From: an uncultured Clostridia bacterium
GTDB taxonomy: Bacteria; Bacillota; Clostridia; Lachnospirales; CAG-274
Direction of reading: 5' to 3'
NCBI GenBank assembly: GCA_947630475.1
Contig: CANRHR010000006.1
Span: forward strand, 62,001-126,000
Length of the DNA stretch: 64,000 nucleotides
Part shown: positions 35,088 to 42,944 of the stretch, piece by piece
Layout of the letters: each line of letters begins with the position of its first letter
Position numbering within the stretch: position 1 is the first letter of the stretch
Notes under the pieces: generated by a model
The model's input: only the letters and a program-made list of their open reading frames with translations
What the model was told of the DNA's origin: nothing
The model's database searches: none
Program-made: the position numbers and the translations under genes

Positions 35088-35274
35088 CAGACTGTCAATA
35101 AATCCTATTTTGCTTAAGTAACTTAAAGCGTCGCAGACTTATAATCCGCAGGCGGAATTCACTTCCGCCGAGGAAAACAGCGAGTTTCAAGGGATTTTTA
35201 ATCCCGATGGAATGAGCTGTTTATACATCTGTTTTCTCTCGAAAAAGTCCCGCAGGGACTTTTTCGACACTCAA
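35088..35274 (-). mobile_element. Family B structured MITE-like element, copy B5, inserted in a terminator
   Basis: This is nearly identical to B1 when read on the minus strand. From 5' to 3' it has: GTGTCGAAAAAGTCCC hairpin, AAACAGC/GCTGTTT stem around GGGATT/AATCCC, GGCGGAA/TTCCGCC, GACGCTTTAAGTTACTT, TTGACAGTCTG. It is flanked by an 11-bp direct repeat, AAAAACGGTTT (35077-35087 and 35275-35285). The flanks joined without the element would form a normal terminator hairpin (AAACCGTT/AACGGTTT plus T-run on the minus strand) for the upstream small ORF/trmB unit. Confidence 0.8.
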
Positions 35275-35297
35275 AAAAACGGTTTTTTTGTAACATT

Positions 35298-35435
35298 TTA
35301 ATGTTTGGGCCTGCACTTTTCAAGCTCTTTCTCTATTTCGTTAAGCTTTTTTATCGCAACGCCAATATTTATTTTGCATTTATACGGTTTGTAAAGAATC
35401 TGCAAAAGCTTATTTTTTATGATGTAATTTTTCAT
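35298..35435 (-). CDS. Small ORF of 45 residues downstream of trmB
   Basis: An ATG-to-TAA frame encoding a basic, Lys/Glu-rich peptide, MKNYIIKNKLLQILYKPYKC at its start and KKLNEIEKELEKC near its end. The ending could form an amphipathic helix. Base composition is like that of the neighbouring genes, and it lies 17 bases after the trmB stop in the same direction, followed by the remains of a terminator. The ribosome binding site is poor, and I do not recognise the family. It may be a real small protein or a chance frame. Confidence 0.35.
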   Translation of the reverse strand: MKNYIIKNKLLQILYKPYKCKINIGVAIKKLNEIEKELEKCRPKH

Positions 35436-35452
35436 ACAATAATCAACTCGCT

Positions 35453-36097
35453 TTATTTTTTATAATATGCTTCAAGTCTATAAATAGGCATGCCATTTGA
35501 AGAAAATTTTTCTTCATATTCTGTCATAACATTATCTTCAAAATTACTTTTATGCAGATCCAAACAAATATTTTTCATTCTCCAGCCATCTCTTGCTTCA
35601 AACTCGTTAAGTGAAAATTCAAAAAGCCCCCTGTCATCGGTTTTAAAATTTATTTCTCCTCCGTTTAAAAAAAGCTTTTCGTATATGCTTAAAAAATTGC
35701 TGTGAGTAAGTCTTCTTTTTGCCCATTTTTTTCTGGGCCATGGGTCGCAAAAATTTATATAAAGCCTTTGTGCTTCATTAGGCTCAAAAAATTGAAGAAG
35801 CTCGCTTACATCGGCACAAATAAATCTTAAATTATTATTTGTCTGCATCTGTCTGCTTTTTCTCAGGGCAAAAACTATAACAAGCCTTTGCTTTTCAACT
35901 GCGATATAATTAATATTGGGGTTTTTAATACTCATTGTTGAAATAAAACGTCCTTTGCCACATCCTATTTCAATATGAATAGGATTATCATTGCCAAAAA
36001 GCTCGTTCCATTTGCCCTTAAACTCATTTGGATTTTCAATAAGCTTATCGTTTATCTCAAACTCTTTATCCGCCCATGGCTTTTTTCTTAAACGCAT
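35453..36097 (-). CDS. trmB: tRNA (guanine-N7-)-methyltransferase
   Basis: TrmB methylates G46 of tRNAs using SAM. The 214-residue Rossmann-fold protein has the SAM-binding motif IHIEIGCGKGRFI (residues 42-54), the YIAVEKQ acidic loop, the characteristic INFCDPWPRKKWAKRRLTH block (near 128-146), and FKTDDRGLFEFSL. The C-terminal TEYEEKFSSNGMPIYRLEA pattern is also typical. It is transcribed towards the 45-residue ORF. The ATG start is preceded by AAGGAG. Confidence 0.95.
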   Translation of the reverse strand: MRLRKKPWADKEFEINDKLIENPNEFKGKWNELFGNDNPIHIEIGCGKGRFISTMSIKNPNINYIAVEKQRLVIVFALRKSRQMQTNNNLRFICADVSELLQFFEPNEAQRLYINFCDPWPRKKWAKRRLTHSNFLSIYEKLFLNGGEINFKTDDRGLFEFSLNEFEARDGWRMKNICLDLHKSNFEDNVMTEYEEKFSSNGMPIYRLEAYYKK

Positions 36098-36218
36098 TTT
36101 AAAAACTCCTTTTGAGATTTATCCTAAAAAATTATTATTTTATAAGCCGGCATTGCTGCCGATTATCGTTTTATCAAGCAAATTTATTATACTAAAATCA
36201 GACTTTTCTGTCAAATTT

Positions 36219-37331
36219 TCAGTCAACGTCCAAAAGCCAATAGCCCATATCGCCATTTTCAAGCTTTTTGCAGCTTTTTGGCATAAATCTGTCGAAGCCC
36301 TGCTTTTTTGCTTCGTCAGAGAAGCTTTCATCATATATTTCAGGCACGCCTATTATATATTCTCCATCATTTTTTACGCCTAAAATAAGATGCTTATATT
36401 TTTTAAAGCAGCCGTTTATAAAAGGGCTGTTTAAATGACGCCAAAGCTTAGAGCTGACCGATGTTAATTCACAGGGTAAAATTTTATACCATTGTACGTC
36501 TGATTCCCAGTTTTCAAACGGCTTTATTTTTTTATTGTAATTTTTTATATAATCTATGCCATGAATACCTTTTCCTCTTACTATAGGCTTATCAGCCTCG
36601 GTCATAAGCGCATAATGTTCAAGCTCAAGCATATTTTGACGGAATTTTTCCAAAAATGAATCAAAATCCGCAATTTTTCCGTTTTTGTCTGTCAGCTTAA
36701 ATTTTTCATCTTTAACATCATCCGAGGTATCCTTTTCGGTTTTACAATCATCCGGAGATAACAAATTATCCGGTTTTTCATCAGAAGATAAATTATTTTT
36801 AAAATCTTGTTCATCTTCTTTTTGCTCCTCGCAATTAAAGGCTTCGCTTGTAATTTCGCTGTCTTTAGCGCTGTTTGTTTTATTATTCTCATATTCAGTC
36901 TTATTTGTATTATGTAATATCTTAAAATTATTTTTCCAAACAAAGTTTTCACCCGTAAAGCCTACTAAGGGGGCTGCAATTTCATCTATTCCATCTACAA
37001 TAATTAATATTGCTGCTATGCTTTCTATCGTTGCGCCGCTTAAAAGCACATCATCCGGGTCAAATCCAATGCTTAAATTTCCTTTCCCCCTGTCATCAAT
37101 ATTTATAAGACCGGCATTTATGCCAACTGAACCGTCAGCCTCAGCTTTAACAAGAATTATTCTGTATAATACGCCCGGCTTAAGCCCCTGCGCAAAAATC
37201 ATAAGCTTGCCGCTGTTATTTCTTATTTCTATAATACATCTGCCCATTGCCGGCCTTAAATCATAGCAAAAATCACCTCTGTCCTGCTTCAGGTCTATAA
37301 AAAGCCTGCTGTAGCTCCTTGAATAAATCAT
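36219..37331 (-). CDS. Uncharacterised two-domain protein with acidic linker
   Basis: A 370-residue protein without signal peptide or membrane helix. Residues 1-130 form a beta-rich domain (RCIIEIRNNSGKLMIFAQGL, YRIILVKAEADG, GIDEIAAPLVGFTGENFVWK). Residues about 135-225 are a Glu/Asp/Lys/Asn-rich low-complexity linker. The C-terminal 100 residues have the pattern W-x-ILPCELTSVSSKLW, FINGCFKKYKHLILGV, YIIGVPEIYDE, GFDRFMPKS and GYWLLDVD. That pattern resembles a family of clostridial proteins of unknown function (DUF6128-like, from memory). The gene follows the SLH/CAP gene across a 65-base gap. In that gap a hairpin buries its ribosome binding site, so expression may be low or conditional. 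Confidence 0.7.
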   Translation of the reverse strand: MIYSRSYSRLFIDLKQDRGDFCYDLRPAMGRCIIEIRNNSGKLMIFAQGLKPGVLYRIILVKAEADGSVGINAGLINIDDRGKGNLSIGFDPDDVLLSGATIESIAAILIIVDGIDEIAAPLVGFTGENFVWKNNFKILHNTNKTEYENNKTNSAKDSEITSEAFNCEEQKEDEQDFKNNLSSDEKPDNLLSPDDCKTEKDTSDDVKDEKFKLTDKNGKIADFDSFLEKFRQNMLELEHYALMTEADKPIVRGKGIHGIDYIKNYNKKIKPFENWESDVQWYKILPCELTSVSSKLWRHLNSPFINGCFKKYKHLILGVKNDGEYIIGVPEIYDESFSDEAKKQGFDRFMPKSCKKLENGDMGYWLLDVD

Positions 37332-37336
37332 AAAAA

Positions 37337-37381
37337 CCTCCGGAATAAAGCTTTATATGAATATATGCTTTATTCCGAAGG
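37337..37381 (-). promoter_or_regulatory. 15-bp hairpin sequestering a ribosome binding site
   Basis: On the minus strand CCTTCGGAATAAAGC pairs over its whole length with GCTTTATTCCGGAGG (one G-U pair), loop of 15 bases. The 3' arm ends with GGAGG, the ribosome binding site of the 370-residue gene, followed by TTTTT and ATG. The same structure can serve as a terminator for the upstream SLH/CAP gene. Confidence 0.7.
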
Positions 37382-37396
37382 TTTATTCAATAATTA

Positions 37397-38614
37397 TTAT
37401 CTTACATAAATAACGCACCATCTGCCGTTGTAATAGCCTATTCCCGCTCTTTCAAAGTTTGGCATCATCATTTTATCATATTTATCGCTATTAGATTCCA
37501 AAATAGATATAACATCCTCACCTCGTGTAACTCCGCTTGCATTGAATTGATCGACAGCGGCATATTTTACTCCCTTTTCAATAAGCATATTATCTATTGT
37601 GCCATATGTTGGGGAAACTATATCATCTATATTCTTTTCAGCCATTTCAACAGCCTTAAGCATTGCTATTTCATTTAAATCGTCTTCTAATCTTAATGAA
37701 TTGATTCCTTCTTCACTTCTTTTGTTGTTAATGCACTCTAAAAGCTCTTCAGCTTTCTGTTTATCAACGGTAATTGTTTCGCTGTCTGAGGATTCGTCAT
37801 CAGAAGTTTTGTCATCTGACTTCGTTGTCTTTTCGGTTGTTGTTTTGTCGGTTTCAGTTGTTTGCTCACTTGTTTGCTCGGTAATTGTTTCTGTGGTTAT
37901 TTCGTCAGTTGTTGCTTCTGTAGTCTTTTCTGTGGTTTTCTCGGTTGTTGTTTCTTTGCCAACATTTTCAGAAGGTAAAGATATTCCCCCCTGCTTAATC
38001 GCAGCTTCATTAAATTCAGAGAGATTATTAAGCATTACAATTATTTCTGCTCTTGTTATATTGTTGTCTGCGCCAAACGTATTATCCGCATAGCCTTTGA
38101 TAATACCTGCTCTGGCGCATCTTTCAATGCTGACAGATGCCCATGGCGGAAGTTCATCTTTAAAGCCGTAAAAATCATTTGTAAGAGGAGCGTCATATAT
38201 AAGCTGAGATACAATTACTGCCGCTTCTGCTCTTGTAATATCTCCGTTGGGCTTGAAAGAAGCATCATTATAGCCGCTGATAAGAGAGTTGCCTGCCAAA
38301 ACTTCAACAGCATCTTTATATTTTGCGTCTATATTTGCTCCGTCTGTAAAGCTTTTTACGCTCTTAGTCTTGTTTTTGTCAATCTTATAGTTTTCAAGCT
38401 CTGACATATAAACCATATAAACAACTTCCTGACGAGAAGCATTATCATTGGGATAAAAAAGATTTCCTTCCTTAATATCAAGCCAGCCCTCGGCATTGGC
38501 ATTTTCTATATATGTTTTTGCCCAATGATCATTACTGTCTTCAACGGAAGCAAGAGTATTCACTCCTAAGGCTGAAATTAAAACAGCCGACATAACTGCA
38601 ATAATTTTTTTCAT
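37397..38614 (-). CDS. SLH- and CAP-domain surface protein
   Basis: A 405-residue exported protein. A signal peptide (1-22) is followed by three SLH domains (about 25-75, 85-140, 145-205). Their typical endings are seen as FYPNDNASRQEVV, FKPNGDITRAEAAVIV and FGADNNITRAEIIVML. These domains anchor proteins to pyruvylated secondary cell-wall polymer. A Thr/Glu/Ser-rich linker (about 218-285) then leads to a C-terminal CAP (SCP/PR-1) domain. That domain has ECINNKRSEEGINSLRLEDDLNEIAMLKAVEMAEKN and ends ERAGIGYYNGRWCVIYV. The CAP His/Glu pairs are incomplete, so a catalytic role is doubtful. The function is probably structural or ligand-binding. Confidence 0.88.
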   Translation of the reverse strand: MKKIIAVMSAVLISALGVNTLASVEDSNDHWAKTYIENANAEGWLDIKEGNLFYPNDNASRQEVVYMVYMSELENYKIDKNKTKSVKSFTDGANIDAKYKDAVEVLAGNSLISGYNDASFKPNGDITRAEAAVIVSQLIYDAPLTNDFYGFKDELPPWASVSIERCARAGIIKGYADNTFGADNNITRAEIIVMLNNLSEFNEAAIKQGGISLPSENVGKETTTEKTTEKTTEATTDEITTETITEQTSEQTTETDKTTTEKTTKSDDKTSDDESSDSETITVDKQKAEELLECINNKRSEEGINSLRLEDDLNEIAMLKAVEMAEKNIDDIVSPTYGTIDNMLIEKGVKYAAVDQFNASGVTRGEDVISILESNSDKYDKMMMPNFERAGIGYYNGRWCVIYVR

Positions 38615-38653
38615 AATTTTAACCTCTCCTTTAATTTATGATGTTTTATCGTC

Positions 38654-39529
38654 TTAAAGCTGTTTTCCTATTATTTCAGTTAATAACGCAAAGTCTTTTA
38701 AATTAAGCGTTTCTCCTCTTATTTTTTCATCAAAGCCGGCTTTTGCCAATATTTCGGCAATTTCTGCTTTATCAAAATTAAACTCTTTGCTGTTAAAAAT
38801 ACAGTTAAGCAAAGTTTTTCTTCTTTGTGAAAACGCCGCTTTAATAATCCTAAAGAAAAGCTCTTTGTCATACACATCCACGGCAGGCTTATCAAACACC
38901 TTAAGCTGTATAAGTGCAGAATCCACGTTGGGCCTTGGCATAAAGCAATTTTGAGGAACATTCGCCGCAAGATATACCTCGCTGTAATACTGAACGGCAA
39001 GACTTAATGCACCGTAATCCTTTGAATTTGGCAAAGCCTTCATTCTGTATGCAACTTCCCTTTGAACCATAACCGTAATGGTATCTATGGGAAGCCTTTC
39101 TTCAAGAAGCCCCATTATAATAGGAGTAGTTATATAATAAGGAAGATTGGCGGCAATTTTTATCTTTTGGGCATTATTTTCTTCTGCAATTTTTTTAATA
39201 TCGGTTTTTAATATATCGTTGTTGATAATTTCAACATTATCAATGCCCTCTAAGGTTTCTTCCAAAATAGGTATTAAGGTTTTATCAATCTCAACCGCAA
39301 TAACCTTTCCTGCCGAAGCAGCCAACGCCCTTGTAAGAGTACCGATTCCCGGCCCTACCTCTATAATGGTATCATTTTTTGTAAGTTCGGTGCAAGCTAT
39401 AATTTTATCCAAAACCCTTTCATCAACAAGAAAATTTTGACCGAAACGCTTTTTAAAAATAAAGTCGTATTTTTTTATTATTTCCTTTGTTTTGTATGCT
39501 AATGACGCTTCTATTTTCAGCCCTCCCAA
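38654..39529 (-). CDS. rsmA: 16S rRNA dimethyladenosine transferase
   Basis: RsmA (KsgA) dimethylates A1518/A1519 of 16S rRNA. The 291-residue frame has KKRFGQNFLVDERVLDKI, the SAM motif IIEVGPGIGTLTRALA, AVEIDKTLIPIL, the catalytic ANLPYYITTPIIM (NLPY) and SAFSQRRKTLLN. The start is unclear: the frame opens at TTG 39529, but the only good ribosome binding site (GGGAGGG) lies just inside it. Suitable spacing then points to CTG 39520 or ATA 39514 as the first codon; there is no ATG or GTG nearby. It is separated from glmS by 32 bases. Confidence 0.93.
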   Translation of the reverse strand: MGGLKIEASLAYKTKEIIKKYDFIFKKRFGQNFLVDERVLDKIIACTELTKNDTIIEVGPGIGTLTRALAASAGKVIAVEIDKTLIPILEETLEGIDNVEIINNDILKTDIKKIAEENNAQKIKIAANLPYYITTPIIMGLLEERLPIDTITVMVQREVAYRMKALPNSKDYGALSLAVQYYSEVYLAANVPQNCFMPRPNVDSALIQLKVFDKPAVDVYDKELFFRIIKAAFSQRRKTLLNCIFNSKEFNFDKAEIAEILAKAGFDEKIRGETLNLKDFALLTEIIGKQL

Positions 39530-39561
39530 TAATTATATTAACCGGCTTATCGTAAGCGCAA

Positions 39562-41397
39562 TTATTCAACAGTTACGCTCTTTGCAAGGTTTCTGGGCTT
39601 ATCAACATCATTGCCAAGCCCAAGCGCAACATAATAAGCAAAAAGCTGCTGGGGAATATTTGCCAAAAGCGGAGCAAGCATCCAATGGGTTCTCGGTATA
39701 TAAAACACATCATCGGCATATTTTTCTATTTCTCTGTTGCCTTTCATAGCAATTGCAAGCACTTTCGCCCCTCTTGCCTTAACTTCTCTTATATTGCTTA
39801 CGGTTTTTTCAAAAAGCTCCTCTTGAGTTACAACGCCTATAACCAATGTTGATTCTTCAATAAGGGCAATAGGACCATGCTTTAATTCTCCGGCGGCATA
39901 AGGCTCCGAATGGAGATAAGCTATTTCCTTAAGCTTAAGGCTGCCCTCCATTGATACTATATAGTCAAGGCCTCTTCCTATATAAAACACATTTTTTGAA
40001 TTAATGTATTTCTGCATAAACCTTTTTATGACCGGCGCTTTTGTAAGAATGTTGTTTACGAGCGAAGGAAGATTTTCCATTTCATTTTTTATGGTTAAAA
40101 ACTCATCATGGCTGATTTTATCAAGCTCCATAGCTATATGAAGCGTCAATAAAAACATTGCCGTAACCTGAGCTGAAAATGCTTTTGTGGAAGCTACGGC
40201 AATTTCCGGCCCTGCCAAGGTATAAAGCACATCGTCGGCTTCTCTTGCTATACTGCTGCCCACAGCGTTTACAACCCCCAGCACTCTTGCTCCGTTTGCC
40301 TTGGCAAGACGCATAGCCGCAAGGGTATCCGCCGTTTCGCCTGATTGTGAAACAACTATCACAAGAGTCTTTTCGTCAATCAGCGGCTGCTTGTATCTAA
40401 ATTCACTTGCAAGTTCACTGTTTACAGGTATCCTTGCAACCCTTTCTATAAGATATTTGCCTACAAGGCCGGCATAGTAAGCAGTGCCGCACGCAACTAT
40501 ATAAATTTGGCCAATATCCAAAAGCTCTTTTTTATCAAGCTTAATTGTATCAAGCTGAACGCCGGAGTCATCCTCCTTAAATCTTCTGCTCAAATTTTCT
40601 TTAACAACCTTTGGCTGCTCAAAAATTTCTTTAAGCATAAAATGATCGTAGCCGCTCTTTTCAGCCGCTTCAATATCCCAATCCACCTTAAATACTTCTT
40701 TTTTTATCTCATTTTTGTTTTGATCAAAAATCTTTATCTCATCGGCAGTTAAAAGAGCAACCTCATTATCATCTATAAGATATACATCTCTGGTATAATT
40801 GAGTATGGCAGGCATATCGGATGCTATAAAATTTTCTTCCTTTCCGATACCTATAACCAACGGGCTGTCCTTTCTTGCGGCAATGAGCTGATTTGGAAAA
40901 TCTCTGCATATAATGCCCAAAGCATATGAGCCTTCTATTCTTTCGACAGTTTTAAACACCGCATCAAGAATATCCATTCCGCTCTTATAATAATAATCTA
41001 TAAGATGAGCGACGCTTTCCGTATCCGTTTCAGAAATAAAATTATAACCTTTTTGCTCAAGCTCTTCTTTAATTGCCATATAGTTTTCTATAATACCGTT
41101 ATGAACAACGGCAATTTTTGAATCGTCACTAAACTGAGGGTGAGCGTTTCTGTAAGACGGTATACCATGCGTTGCCCATCTTGTATGCCCTATGCCAATC
41201 TTACCTTTAAGGGGGTTAACAAAAAGTTTATCCTGAAGATTTTGAATACGTCCTTTAGTTTTGCAGATTTTTATTTTGCCACAATCAAAAACAGCCACTC
41301 CGGCGGAATCATATCCTCTGTATTCAAGCTTTGAAAGGCCGTTTATCAAAATGGGAATAGCATTATTTTTACCTACATAACCCACAACACCACACAT
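39562..41397 (-). CDS. glmS: Glutamine-fructose-6-phosphate aminotransferase
   Basis: GlmS makes glucosamine-6-phosphate for peptidoglycan. The 611-residue protein starts MCGVVGYVG, with the Cys2 nucleophile of the glutaminase domain, followed by TRWATHG and HNGIIENY. The isomerase half has two SIS domains (ACGTAYYAG, VSQSGETADTLAA, AVASTKAFSAQV) and ends in the conserved NLAKSVTVE. It is downstream of glmM, separated by 74 bases that hold a family A hairpin. There is no room for a glmS ribozyme, so regulation differs from the Bacillus mode. Confidence 0.97.
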   Translation of the reverse strand: MCGVVGYVGKNNAIPILINGLSKLEYRGYDSAGVAVFDCGKIKICKTKGRIQNLQDKLFVNPLKGKIGIGHTRWATHGIPSYRNAHPQFSDDSKIAVVHNGIIENYMAIKEELEQKGYNFISETDTESVAHLIDYYYKSGMDILDAVFKTVERIEGSYALGIICRDFPNQLIAARKDSPLVIGIGKEENFIASDMPAILNYTRDVYLIDDNEVALLTADEIKIFDQNKNEIKKEVFKVDWDIEAAEKSGYDHFMLKEIFEQPKVVKENLSRRFKEDDSGVQLDTIKLDKKELLDIGQIYIVACGTAYYAGLVGKYLIERVARIPVNSELASEFRYKQPLIDEKTLVIVVSQSGETADTLAAMRLAKANGARVLGVVNAVGSSIAREADDVLYTLAGPEIAVASTKAFSAQVTAMFLLTLHIAMELDKISHDEFLTIKNEMENLPSLVNNILTKAPVIKRFMQKYINSKNVFYIGRGLDYIVSMEGSLKLKEIAYLHSEPYAAGELKHGPIALIEESTLVIGVVTQEELFEKTVSNIREVKARGAKVLAIAMKGNREIEKYADDVFYIPRTHWMLAPLLANIPQQLFAYYVALGLGNDVDKPRNLAKSVTVE

Positions 41398-41415
41398 ACT
41401 TTAAACCTCCTAAAT

Positions 41416-41480
41416 CAAGTTAATGATATTCATCGCTTACGCCTCACAACCGACGGCTTATTATAAAGCCGTCAGTTAAG
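41416..41480 (-). repeat. Family A intergenic repeat, copy A5, between glmM and glmS
   Basis: On the minus strand: CTTAACTGACGGCTTT-ATAAT-AAGCCGTC hairpin, GGTTGTGAGGCGTAAGCGATG, AATATCATTAACTTG. Its first bases supply the glmM stop codon (TGA at 41474-41472). The hairpin sits in the middle of the operon and could affect glmS readthrough. Confidence 0.6.
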
Positions 41481-42821
41481 CTCCTCTTCAATCAGTTTAG
41501 CAAGGCTTTGAGCCTCTCTAAGCAAAACATCCTTATCTCTGCCCTCGATCATAACTCTTACAATAGGCTCTGTACCGGAAGGACGTATTAAAACTCTGCC
41601 GTTTCCTTCAAATTTTTTTTCAAGCTTATCAATCTCCGCTTTTATAACAGGGTTAGAAAGGTAATCATTCTTCTTTTTGTTGTCAACCTCTGCATTTACA
41701 AGCACCTGAGGAAGAACTTCTATAATTTTTTTAAGCTCGGAAAGTTTTTTCCCTGTTTTTTTCATGATGCTTAAAAGCTGGATTGCCGTACATATTCCAT
41801 CGCCTGTTGTATTATGCTCCAAAAATATTATATGCCCGGACTGTTCACCGCCAAGACATTCCCCGCCCTCAAGCATACGCTCAAGAACATAGCGATCGCC
41901 TACGTTAGTTTTTTCTATATTAATGCCTTTATCTCTGCCCATTATAAAAAGCCCCAAATTGCTCATAACGGTAGCGACAACGGTATTATTTTTAAGCTTT
42001 CCAATCTCTTTAAGATAATTTGCACAGACAGCCATTATTTGATCGCCATCGACAATTTCTCCGTTTTCATCAACCGCAAGGCATCTGTCGCCGTCACCGT
42101 CAAATGCTATTCCTACATCTGCTTTTATTTCTTTAACATATTCCACAAGGCTTTCCATATGAGTTGAGCCGCAGTTAAAATTTATGTTTGTTCCGTCAGG
42201 CTCTCTGTGTATGGCGTATATCTCGGCGCCAAGGGCATTTAACGTAAGCGGAGCCGCCTTATATGTCGCGCCGTTTGCACAGTCTATGGCTATTTTAAGG
42301 CCTTCAAGCTTAACATCGGTTGTAGATGAAAGAAATTTTACATAATCCTCAACGGCATTTTCAGATACCGTTTTTGTTCCTACCTCAACACCTATAGGAC
42401 GTGGAAGCTCATCAGGCGCATCGTCCATAACCTTTTCAATTTCATACTCAAGCTCATCTCTGAGCTTAAAGCCACTGCTGTTAAAAAATTTTATCCCATT
42501 ATCCTTAACGGGATTATGGCTTGCGCTTATAACGACACCGGCGTCGGCATTATATTCCCTAACCAAATGAGCCACAGCAGGGGTAGGTATAACGCCAAGG
42601 CATACAACCTGAGCGCCGACAGAACACATTCCTGCCGTAAGCGCCGCCTCAAGCATATCACCCGATATTCTCGTATCCATTCCGACGATAATTTTAGGTG
42701 CATGACATTTTTCTTTTGTTAACACATAAGCGCCTGCTCTTCCAAGCTTAAAAACCAGCTCCGGCGTAAGCTCGGTGTTTGCCACGCCCCTTACGCCATC
42801 TGTTCCGAAATATTTACCCAT
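41472..42821 (-). CDS. glmM: Phosphoglucosamine mutase
   Basis: GlmM interconverts glucosamine-6- and -1-phosphate. The 449-residue alpha-D-phosphohexomutase has YFGTDGVRGVAN at the start. The phosphoserine loop VVISASHNPVKDNGIKFF is near residue 100. The Mg-binding DGDGDRC is near 240, followed by GGEQSGHIIF (sugar-binding) and IRPSGTEPIVRVMIEGRD (phosphate-binding). It heads the glmM-glmS pair for UDP-GlcNAc supply. Its stop codon lies within a family A repeat. Confidence 0.97.
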   Translation of the reverse strand: MGKYFGTDGVRGVANTELTPELVFKLGRAGAYVLTKEKCHAPKIIVGMDTRISGDMLEAALTAGMCSVGAQVVCLGVIPTPAVAHLVREYNADAGVVISASHNPVKDNGIKFFNSSGFKLRDELEYEIEKVMDDAPDELPRPIGVEVGTKTVSENAVEDYVKFLSSTTDVKLEGLKIAIDCANGATYKAAPLTLNALGAEIYAIHREPDGTNINFNCGSTHMESLVEYVKEIKADVGIAFDGDGDRCLAVDENGEIVDGDQIMAVCANYLKEIGKLKNNTVVATVMSNLGLFIMGRDKGINIEKTNVGDRYVLERMLEGGECLGGEQSGHIIFLEHNTTGDGICTAIQLLSIMKKTGKKLSELKKIIEVLPQVLVNAEVDNKKKNDYLSNPVIKAEIDKLEKKFEGNGRVLIRPSGTEPIVRVMIEGRDKDVLLREAQSLAKLIEEELN

Positions 42822-42906
42822 TTATAAATCCTCCTAAAGAGCATTTTTTATTTTATCCATATTATTTTGCCGCAAAGCGGCTTATATTATATCCTATTAT
42901 TTATGT

Positions 42907-42934
42907 AAAAAAGCGTGCCGACTTTATCGGCACG
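42907..42934 (-). terminator. Terminator of the atp operon
   Basis: On the minus strand CGTGCCGA-TAAAG-TCGGCACG (8-bp perfect stem), then GC and six T. It follows a larger palindrome at 42945-43004. Confidence 0.9.
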
Positions 42935-42944
42935 ATACAATTTT

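Noticed and set aside
7988-35274. Family B copies as a CRISPR array or group II intron fragments
   Set aside because: Copies are far apart, long, hairpin-rich and unequally diverged, with no spacer pattern; no domain V/VI-like motif or reverse transcriptase is present.
37599-38093. 164-codon plus-strand frame opposite the SLH/CAP gene
   Set aside because: It is the complement of the Thr/Glu repeat linker, giving an artificial Val/Ser-rich product.
41398-41471. glmS ribozyme upstream of glmS
   Set aside because: Only 74 bases lie between glmM and glmS, filled by a family A hairpin; the ribozyme needs about 150-170 bases and its conserved core is absent.
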